Below are positions 1 to 4,623 of a stretch of DNA of 6,336 bases, piece after piece. The stretch comes from an uncultured Chloroflexota bacterium (GTDB taxonomy: Bacteria; Chloroflexota; Anaerolineae; Promineifilales; Promineifilaceae). The position numbers and the translations under genes are program-made. The stretch spans positions 1 through 6,336 of the forward strand of contig CALFEW010000043.1 in assembly GCA_937958365.1 (NCBI GenBank). The letters are read 5' to 3'. The notes beneath the pieces were generated by a model that made no database searches, was not told the DNA's origin, and worked only from the letters and a program-made list of their open reading frames with translations. The number at the start of each line of letters is the position of its first letter. Position 1 is the stretch's first letter.

Positions 1-2211
1 GGGCTGTTTGGCGGAGGGAACCGCTGGCGTCCAGGGCAGAAGCCAGGGCAGAAGCTGCCAATCGCCCCGTACCCAACGCTGGGCGCGGTGTACACTGCTG
101 GCGTAATGGGTTGGATACTCTTCGTAAAGCACAATGTCCGTTACCAGGCCGGCCCGGCCATAAATGCCTTCAAACAGATCGTGGCTGAGCAAGGTGTTTT
201 CCGGGATACGCCCTGCCAGGCTGCGCTCAAAGGCGTCTACATCGTAAATCCCTTTGCCAATGTAACTGCCTTCGCCAAATAAGTCCTGATACACGTCGGA
301 AACGGCCAACGTATACAAGTCCAGGCCGCTGTCTCCGGCAAAGATGCGGGTGAAAAAAGAGAGGTTGGCGCTGGTGGGTTGGATTTGGGTGCGCGGCTGA
401 AGGATGGTGTAGCCGGTGGTCACTTTGCCCGTGTCCGGATCAAATTGGGCGCGATTCAGGGGATGGGCCAGGGCGCCGATCAGCCGGTTAGCGCCTTCGC
501 GGGGCAGAATGGTATCGGCGTCCAGGGTGATGATGTATTGGACGTGGGGCAAGATGTCCAGATTGCCTACCTGCACGCGGTAAGAGGTTTCCCTGTTGCC
601 GCGGAGTAACTGGTTGAATTCGTGCAGTTTACCCCGCTTGCGCTCCCAACCCATCCAGGCGTTTTCGCTGGGATTCCATTGGCGGTGGCGGTGGAAGAAA
701 TAGAAGGGCTGCGTGGCATACCGTTGATTCAGCGCCTCGATGCCGTCTTGGGCCTGGCTGAGGAGAAGGATATCGGCCGGGGTGGTAGGGGTGGTGGCAA
801 CGGCCGTTGCCGTATCGGCAAAATCGGTGAGCAGAGCAAAGGAAAGATGGGGGTCGGGGTTGCGCAGGTAGTGCAGTTCCAACTGTTTGAGCAAGGCGTC
901 CACTTCGGCGGGGTGGGTCAGCAGGGTGGGGATGACGACCATGGTGCGGCATTCGGCGGGCACACCTTGCTGCAAGAAGTCTAATTTGGGCAGCACACGC
1001 GGCGGGATGAGGTAGGTGACGAGCCAGTTGACCAGCGTGACGGCAATGGAGATGGCGGGGATGAGGATGAAGAGAACGGCCGTGCCCACCTGCCAACTTG
1101 CCCCATTCCTGAACGCATAAAGGAGAAAGGGCAGGGCGACGATGAGCGCCAGCAAGAAGATACTGCCCAAATAGAGGGGCGTGGTGTAGGGAACCAGTCT
1201 GCGCCGCCATTTTGTGATGCCCTGGGGCTGATAACCGGCGGCGTTTTCCAGTTGGGGCAGCCCGGCGGCCAGCAGATAGTAACCGACGTGGTGGGCTGTC
1301 GCGTGGGCTGTCGCGTTGGCTGCCGCGTGGGCTGCCGCGTCGGTAAGTTGCGCCTGGTGGGCCAGGGAAACGGCCGTTTGCGCCACCACTGCCTCATCCA
1401 ACCCGGTCGCCCGCGCCAGGCGTTCCACCCCTTTGCGATACCGGTCGCGGGTCGCAAAATCCATCTGGGCATAAATCCCCACCGGGTCTTGCCGCAAAAT
1501 TTGCTCCACCTGGCTGATACGCTCAAAAAAGATCAGCCAATCCTCGCCAGCCAACAAACGCAAGCTGGGGATGCAGTTCGCCACCACATCCGTATCGCTG
1601 CATGTGTGGTTACACTGCAAGGCCAGGGGCAGTTCCGTCGCTTCCGGTGGCAGGTGGGCCAAACGGCCGATAGCCTGCGTCATGCTTTCCAACAGCACCA
1701 GGCGCAGCATAATCGGCAGCGCCCATAATTCCCCCATCGTCAGGGGCGTCACTGCCTGATAAGCCCAAACAAATTGATGAATGCGCTCCAATTCAAGCTG
1801 GCACGTCTCGGCAATCAAAAGCTGACGGGCCAGGTCGTAAACACGGGGATAATCCTGGAGGGGCGCGCCCGTATTCAGCCGGGGTAAATGCCGGTAAAAG
1901 CCTGGTGATAAATTCTCTTCAATCTGCTGCTGAGCTTGCTGCACCACATAAAAGTTATCCAGCAGCCAGTCGGCCGCATAGGAAAAGGTGAGCGCTTCGG
2001 CAGTGGTGGTGCGGAATGTGTGGTAGCCCTTTTGCAGCCGCCTGGCTTGCTGCGGCAGCCTATCCAGCAACTGTTGGGCTTGCGGGGCATACGTGATGGC
2101 CTGATGGCTGGCGGCCAGACGGCTGGCGGTCTGTTTCAGTCGGCCGGGAATCTCTGTCGGCGCAGAGGGTGGGGCCGCGGACGCCTCAATGGGCGTAATT
2201 GGCGTTGGCAA
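1..2211 (-). CDS. ndvB: Cyclic beta-1,2-glucan synthase-like protein (GT84), N-terminal part; 3' end beyond window
   Basis: This frame is open from the left edge to 2211 (about 737 codons), with no stop and no sign of a frameshift; the C-terminus lies outside. In the family, the membrane protein makes cyclic beta-1,2-glucan from UDP-glucose. The N-terminal region carries AADWLLDNFYVVQ, FYRHLPRL and GELWALPIMLR, typical of NdvB/Cgs. Two hydrophobic helices follow at about residues 345-367 and 375-401. The GT84 domain then shows ITLDADT (DxD at D564/D566), FGEGSYIGKGIYDVDAFE, ENTLLSHDLFEGIYGR (D678) and RWVRGDWQLLPWL (from R712). Family members are about 2,800 residues long, so the GH94 and cyclisation regions should lie to the left. 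I chose the TTG at 2211 because GGGAGG (2220-2225) sits 8 bases upstream; an in-frame ATG at 2259 has no clear ribosome-binding site. The start overlaps the upstream stress-protein gene by 26 bases, suggesting translational coupling. The family call is firm; cyclic product and activity are inferred. Confidence 0.9.
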   Translation of the reverse strand, partial: MPTPITPIEASAAPPSAPTEIPGRLKQTASRLAASHQAITYAPQAQQLLDRLPQQARRLQKGYHTFRTTTAEALTFSYAADWLLDNFYVVQQAQQQIEENLSPGFYRHLPRLNTGAPLQDYPRVYDLARQLLIAETCQLELERIHQFVWAYQAVTPLTMGELWALPIMLRLVLLESMTQAIGRLAHLPPEATELPLALQCNHTCSDTDVVANCIPSLRLLAGEDWLIFFERISQVEQILRQDPVGIYAQMDFATRDRYRKGVERLARATGLDEAVVAQTAVSLAHQAQLTDAAAHAAANATAHATAHHVGYYLLAAGLPQLENAAGYQPQGITKWRRRLVPYTTPLYLGSIFLLALIVALPFLLYAFRNGASWQVGTAVLFILIPAISIAVTLVNWLVTYLIPPRVLPKLDFLQQGVPAECRTMVVIPTLLTHPAEVDALLKQLELHYLRNPDPHLSFALLTDFADTATAVATTPTTPADILLLSQAQDGIEALNQRYATQPFYFFHRHRQWNPSENAWMGWERKRGKLHEFNQLLRGNRETSYRVQVGNLDILPHVQYIITLDADTILPREGANRLIGALAHPLNRAQFDPDTGKVTTGYTILQPRTQIQPTSANLSFFTRIFAGDSGLDLYTLAVSDVYQDLFGEGSYIGKGIYDVDAFERSLAGRIPENTLLSHDLFEGIYGRAGLVTDIVLYEEYPTHYASSVHRAQRWVRGDWQLLPWLLPWTPAVPSAKQP
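799..808. repeat. Iterated palindrome AACGGCCGTT, copy inside glucan synthase gene
   Basis: This copy extends to a perfect 16-bp palindrome, GGCAACGGCCGTTGCC (796-811). Other perfect 10-bp copies start at 1369, 3441, 3663, 6139 and 6317. Additional 8-bp cores (ACGGCCGT) start at 1076, 2359, 2720, 4782, 5437 and 5917. Confidence 0.9.
1291..1338. repeat. Four tandem 12-bp repeats inside the glucan synthase gene
   Basis: Four consecutive 12-bp units run on the plus strand: GTGGGCTGTCGC twice, GTTGGCTGCCGC, and GTGGGCTGCCGC. On the coding strand they encode AAAH-AAAN-ATAH-ATAH, a low-complexity Ala/His stretch at about residues 292-307, shortly before the first membrane helix. The unit is a multiple of three, so changes in copy number would keep the frame. 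It is a candidate variable-number repeat in a linker. Confidence 0.9.
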
Positions 2212-3172
2212 AGGGTTGTCCTCCCGCCGCCTGGCTGAATGCGGGCGTGGCAGCGGCATTTCCAACCGGAAGAGGCTTGGTTTTGTCTGATGGCAAATCC
2301 TGGATAATGAGCAGCGGGACAGTGCCATAGGTGATGAAGTTGGTGACCACATTGCCATACGGCCGTTGGCTGCCGCCGGAATGTCCATGTGCGCCCAGGA
2401 TGACCAGGTCCACTTTTTCCTGTTCTACCAGTTCATGCAAAGAGGCGATGACGTTGTCGCTGACCACGGCGCGGGTTTGCGCTTCTGGCGGCAGGCGTCG
2501 TTGCAGTTGTTCCAGGTAGTCGGTGGCGGCGGCCAGGCTGCGTTGGGTGATTTGCTCCAGCAGAACCGCGTGATCGGGCGTGAGGGCGTGGGGCTGAACC
2601 ATTTCCGGGCGGGCAACCACATGCACCAGCAGCAGTTCCGCCTGATGGTGTTGCGCCAGGCGCGTGGCAATGGGCAAGACGCTTTCAGCGCGCAGCGAGC
2701 CATCCAGTGGGACAAAGATACGGCCGTAACGCATGTCTATGCGTGCAGAATCCGGCGAATTCGCCACCGGCCACTGGGCGCGGACCAGCATCACGGATTT
2801 GTACACCTGCCAGATGACCTTTTGGGCCATGCCGCTTTCACTCTGGTTACTCAAGACAACCAGGTCCACGTCATGGTCGTGGGCATATTCCACCACCCGT
2901 TCGGCCGGCGGCCCTTCTAACAGCACGTTGGTAATGGACAGGCTGCTTTGCTGCCATTGCTGGCTTACCTGGTCCATATACGATTGGGCTTCCACCTTTT
3001 GTAGATACCAGTTTAAGGGGTCCACCTGGAGCGCACTGTCGCTTTTTTTCTGTTCTACCACATGGATAAACAACAAATGCGCCCCTACAGCCAGGGCGAC
3101 AGCTCTGGCATGGGGCAGCACACACTCGGCCAACGCCGATCCTTCTAGCGGTACGAGAATTCGGTCGAGCAT
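2186..3172 (-). CDS. Tandem-domain universal stress protein (UspA family)
   Basis: A 328-residue soluble protein with two Usp domains. The first (about residues 1-133) starts MLDRILVPLEGSALAECVLP; the second (about 149-292) starts GRIFVPLDGSLRAESVLP and ends with VDLVILGAHGHSGG...YGNVVTNFI. UspA-type proteins bind ATP or related ligands and support survival under stress. The second domain keeps the ATP-binding pattern G-2x-G-9x-G (G260, G263, G273), although the usual following Ser/Thr is N274, and it keeps the strand-1 Asp (D157). The first domain has Glu at that place (E10) and no such glycine motif (SNQSESGMAQKVIW), so it is probably not a nucleotide site. The last ~35 residues are an Ala/Pro/Gly-rich tail. 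The ATG at 3172 has AAGGA (3179-3183) six bases upstream. The gene follows a small lysine-rich ORF by 37 bases and overlaps the glucan synthase start, so the three probably form an operon. Family call is firm; ligand and stress are unknown. Confidence 0.93.
   Translation of the reverse strand: MLDRILVPLEGSALAECVLPHARAVALAVGAHLLFIHVVEQKKSDSALQVDPLNWYLQKVEAQSYMDQVSQQWQQSSLSITNVLLEGPPAERVVEYAHDHDVDLVVLSNQSESGMAQKVIWQVYKSVMLVRAQWPVANSPDSARIDMRYGRIFVPLDGSLRAESVLPIATRLAQHHQAELLLVHVVARPEMVQPHALTPDHAVLLEQITQRSLAAATDYLEQLQRRLPPEAQTRAVVSDNVIASLHELVEQEKVDLVILGAHGHSGGSQRPYGNVVTNFITYGTVPLLIIQDLPSDKTKPLPVGNAAATPAFSQAAGGQPFANANYAH
2220..2225 (-). promoter_or_regulatory. Ribosome binding site deciding the glucan synthase start
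   Basis: The minus strand reads GGGAGGA, then about 7-8 bases, then TTG at 2211-2209. It lies inside the last codons of the universal stress protein gene. It is the strongest Shine-Dalgarno-like match near the 5' end of the glucan synthase frame, whereas the region before the alternative ATG (2259) is GGTTGGAA, a poor match. This favours the TTG start. Confidence 0.6.
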
Positions 3173-3183
3173 AACTGATCCTT

Positions 3184-3198
3184 ACGACAACTTGTCGT
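3184..3198. promoter_or_regulatory. 15-bp palindrome next to the stress-protein ribosome binding site
   Basis: ACGACAA-C-TTGTCGT is a perfect 7-bp inverted repeat around a single base. It directly abuts the AAGGA Shine-Dalgarno (3179-3183) of the universal stress protein gene and lies in the 37-base gap after the small lysine-rich ORF. It could be a repressor operator, or as RNA a short hairpin (5-bp stem, 5-base loop) affecting translation. A chance palindrome of this size is possible. Confidence 0.35.
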
Positions 3199-3209
3199 TA
3201 TATCCTGGC

Positions 3210-3335
3210 TTACGCAATGGGAATGCCAGGGTTTTCCTTTTTCTCCTTCTTGTCTTTTTTCATTTGTTTCTTTTCTTTTGTTGTTTTGCCTGGTTTTTTG
3301 GTGTCTCTTTTTTTACTATCTTGACCCTTGCTCAT
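3210..3335 (-). CDS. Small lysine-rich protein (41 aa), hypothetical
   Basis: The reading frame starts at ATG 3335 and ends at TAA 3210-3212. It begins MSKGQDSKKRDTKKPGK and ends ENPGIPIA. Fifteen of the 41 residues are lysine and one is arginine, against six acidic residues, so it is strongly basic, hydrophilic and probably disordered. It has no signal peptide or membrane segment. A good Shine-Dalgarno, GAGAGGA (3341-3347), precedes the ATG by 5 bases, the strongest argument that it is real. It lies 37 bases before the universal stress protein gene on the same strand, so it is probably the first gene of that operon. From memory, short Lys-rich MSKG-type hypothetical proteins occur in many bacteria, but I cannot assign a family or function. 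Nucleic-acid binding is a guess from charge. The alternative is a chance frame in a purine-rich tract. Confidence 0.62.
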   Translation of the reverse strand: MSKGQDSKKRDTKKPGKTTKEKKQMKKDKKEKKENPGIPIA

Positions 3336-3433
3336 GGTTTTCCTCTCTTTTGACTGATGGATTGATAAACTTTATTTTCGGGTGACTATGAAGGCTCTGT
3401 GGAAGGGTTTGTGGGTTGGGTAGTCTGGCTATG

Positions 3434-3457
3434 GGGTGGAAACGGCCGTTTCCACCC
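3434..3457. repeat. Perfect 24-bp palindrome centred on AACGGCCGTT
   Basis: GGGTGGA (3434-3440), AACGGCCGTT (3441-3450) and TCCACCC (3451-3457) form an uninterrupted perfect palindrome. It is the longest-armed copy of the iterated ACGGCCGT motif in the window. It sits about 100 bases upstream of the lysine-rich ORF, so it could be an operator for that operon, a dispersed repeat, or a cruciform or hairpin element. No T-run follows it on either strand, so it does not look like an intrinsic terminator. Confidence 0.85.
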
Positions 3458-3529
3458 TGGACGCAATGAGTATTCCGCAAAAACCTTTGCCGCCTGGGAT
3501 GTGGCTGAAAAACTGGGTGATTTTTAGTG

Positions 3530-3571
3530 CCCGTATACCGTGTACCGTAAACCGTAAACCGTAAACCGTGT
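3530..3571. repeat. Heptamer tandem array, ACCGTAA-type
   Basis: Six consecutive 7-bp units on the plus strand: CCCGTAT, ACCGTGT, ACCGTAA three times, and ACCGTGT. They share a CCGT core. A second array of reverse-complement-like units (TACGG core) follows 29 bases downstream. It resembles the short tandemly repeated heptanucleotides known from cyanobacteria and other bacteria, but I cannot match it to a named family. Confidence 0.85.
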
Positions 3572-3600
3572 TCCGAGGCGTTTACCGGAGGTAGCGCCCT

Positions 3601-3642
3601 ACGGAATACGGAATACGGAATACGGAATACGGAATACGGATA
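3601..3642. repeat. Heptamer tandem array, ACGGAAT-type, facing the previous array
   Basis: Five perfect ACGGAAT units are followed by one variant, ACGGATA. Read on the minus strand the unit is ATTCCGT, so its CCGTA core matches that of the ACCGTAA array in opposite orientation. The two arrays could therefore pair as an imperfect long hairpin with 5 of every 7 positions matched. Confidence 0.92.
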
Positions 3643-3661
3643 CTAGTTTGTGGTGATGGCG

Positions 3662-3673
3662 TAACGGCCGTTA
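3662..3673. repeat. Iterated palindrome TAACGGCCGTTA in the intergenic region
   Basis: A perfect 12-bp palindrome around the ACGGCCGT core, about 20 bases to the right of the ACGGAAT heptamer array. It is one of six full AACGGCCGTT copies in the window and lies outside any intact gene. Confidence 0.9.
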
Positions 3674-3715
3674 TTTTTACTCAACATCAGGCTCCGGGCC
3701 TCACTATCCAGAATG

Positions 3716-3741
3716 TAAGCCACCCGCCTAAGCCACCGGCC
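3716..3741. repeat. 13-bp tandem duplication
   Basis: TAAGCCACCCGCC (3716-3728) is followed directly by TAAGCCACCGGCC (3729-3741), matching at 12 of 13 positions. A 13-bp duplication shifts any reading frame through it, and on the minus strand it brings a TAG into the possible gene remnant. Confidence 0.85.
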
Positions 3742-3900
3742 AGCCTGAAATGCCATTCTTGAGATAGGTGTCGTAGCGCACCGACTCAACAGGGCAGCGG
3801 CCGTTACTCATTGGGGGCGTAGATAAATCATACGCCCGATTCGTCTGTACCGCATCGGCTGAGAGGGGGAGATTGAACTCCGCCAGTTGGGGGATACCCT

Positions 3901-3951
3901 GGGAGCGCAAGCGTCCCGCCTGCCAGGGCGGACGGGGACGTCCGCGCTCCC
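3901..3951. repeat. GC-rich 51-base imperfect hairpin downstream of the response regulator
   Basis: The outer arms GGGAGCGC (3901-3908) and GCGCTCCC (3944-3951) are perfect. Inside them CGTCCC (3912-3917) pairs with GGGACG (3935-3940), or alternatively CCGCC (3916-3920) with GGCGG (3927-3931). The element begins 30 bases after the response regulator stop and could slow or end transcription or protect the mRNA 3' end. No U-run follows, so it is not a classic intrinsic terminator. From memory, similar GGAGCGCGGRCGTCC-type elements are scattered between genes in Chloroflexota, which would make it a dispersed REP-like repeat; this is unverified. Confidence 0.7.
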
Positions 3952-3981
3952 ATAACCACCAAAACGAAGGCGCCCGCTATC

Positions 3982-4623
3982 TTATTCAACCAGCCCATGG
4001 CGCACAGCCAGCGCCACCGCCTCTGTGCGGCTGGTAACGCCAAACTTAGTCAGAATATGGCTGACGTGAGATTTAATCGTCGAGGGGCTGACCACCAGCT
4101 TCTCGGAAATCTCGGTGTTGTTCAAGCCGGTGACCATCAGGGCCAACACATCACGCTCGCGCTCCGTCAGGTCATTGCCCGGCGGCGGTAGCTGCGTGGC
4201 GGCCTGCACCAAAACCTGGGTGGCCTCTGGCGAAAGCGTACTGCGCCCGACATAGGCGGCCCGGATAGCCTGGGCCAGTTTTTCCGCCGACACATCTTTG
4301 AGCAAATAGCCAATCGCCCCCGCTTCCAGGGCATTCTGCACCAGCCGCTCTTCCTTGAAACTGGTCAGAGCCAGCACCTGCACGGTGGGAAATCGCTGGC
4401 GAATGATGCCCGTTGCCGTCACGCCATCCATATCTGGCATGACCATATCCATGAGGATCACGTCGGGCAAAACGTCGGCGCATCGTTGCAGAGCGGCCGC
4501 GCCATTGGCCGCCTCGCCCACCAGTTCCAGGTCGTCAAAAACCTGCAAGAAGGTGGCCAGGCCGCGGCGCACCATCGTATGATCATCAACTACCATGACG
4601 CGAATGGGCGGGAGGGTATTCAT
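3982..4623 (-). CDS. NarL/FixJ-family response regulator (REC-LuxR HTH)
   Basis: A 213-residue transcription factor of standard length for the family. The receiver domain (about 6-122) has the acidic pair D13-D14 in VMVVDDHTMVRRGL, the phospho-acceptor D59 in ILMDMVMPDMDG, the switch residue T87 in VLALTSF, and K109 in YLLKD. A LuxR-type helix-turn-helix (about 152-213) follows: LTERERDVLALMVTGLNN and STIKSHVSHILTKFGV. In the family, phosphorylation by the partner kinase promotes dimerisation and DNA binding. The ATG (4621-4623) overlaps the kinase stop as ATGA. Its own ribosome-binding site is weak (GGAG, 11 bases away), so translation probably depends on coupling to the kinase gene. All catalytic and switch residues are present, so it should be functional. 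Its target promoters are unknown; the downstream stress-protein/glucan-synthase operon is one candidate by position only. Confidence 0.95.
   Translation of the reverse strand: MNTLPPIRVMVVDDHTMVRRGLATFLQVFDDLELVGEAANGAAALQRCADVLPDVILMDMVMPDMDGVTATGIIRQRFPTVQVLALTSFKEERLVQNALEAGAIGYLLKDVSAEKLAQAIRAAYVGRSTLSPEATQVLVQAATQLPPPGNDLTERERDVLALMVTGLNNTEISEKLVVSPSTIKSHVSHILTKFGVTSRTEAVALAVRHGLVE

Larger units (their letters stand above)
3643..3907 (-). pseudogene. Possible gene remnant interrupted by a 13-bp duplication
   Basis: Two short minus-strand frames lie end to end. One reads from about 3907 to a TAG at 3728-3730 and ends YDTYLKNGISGWPVA. The other contains YILDSEARSLMLSKNNGRY and stops at TAG 3643-3645. 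The frame break falls exactly at a 13-bp tandem duplication (3716-3741). Taking one copy out on paper joins the two into about 78 continuous codons, reading GWPVAYILDSEAR across the join. This is what a decayed 3' gene end with a recent frameshift would look like, its 5' part being lost at the GC-rich hairpin. I recognise no family, there is no start codon with a ribosome-binding site, and chance open frames of this length are common. Confidence 0.25.
3336..3981. other. Repeat-rich intergenic region without an intact gene
   Basis: About 650 bases separate the two-component system from the small-ORF/stress-protein/glucan-synthase cluster. From right to left it holds a GC-rich hairpin (3901-3951), a possible gene remnant (3643-3907), a 13-bp tandem duplication (3716-3741), two facing heptamer arrays (3530-3571 and 3601-3642), and a 24-bp palindrome (3434-3457). 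I found no convincing sigma70 promoter for the downstream operon and no RNA gene. Only short unsupported reading frames are present on the plus strand. Confidence 0.7.

Noticed and set aside
629..1526. Long minus-strand open frames other than the glucan synthase frame
   Set aside because: Their products are Pro/Arg/His-rich and show no domain, while the neighbouring frame gives a continuous GT84 protein over the same DNA.
1252..1728. 158-codon plus-strand open frame
   Set aside because: It is antisense to the glucan synthase gene, is inflated by the 12-bp repeats (read as GCRV units), and has no recognisable domain or ribosome-binding site.
3240..3320. T-rich tract as an intrinsic terminator
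   Set aside because: There is no GC-rich stem before it on the plus strand, and the tract is better explained by the lysine codons of the minus-strand small ORF.
2733..3353. 206-codon plus-strand open frame
   Set aside because: It is antisense to the stress-protein gene and the lysine-rich ORF. Its hydrophobic C-terminal run (Phe/Leu) is only the complement of the A-rich lysine codons, not a real membrane segment.
3466..3564. 32-codon plus-strand ORF beginning MSIPQKPLPPGMWLKNW
   Set aside because: No ribosome-binding site, the end runs into the heptamer array, and no family is recognised.
3530..3642. CRISPR-like array
   Set aside because: The units are 7-bp direct tandem repeats with no spacers, so this is not CRISPR.
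3828..4043. 71-codon minus-strand frame overlapping the response regulator end
   Set aside because: It is mainly a shadow of the regulator's HTH region and the GC-rich hairpin.
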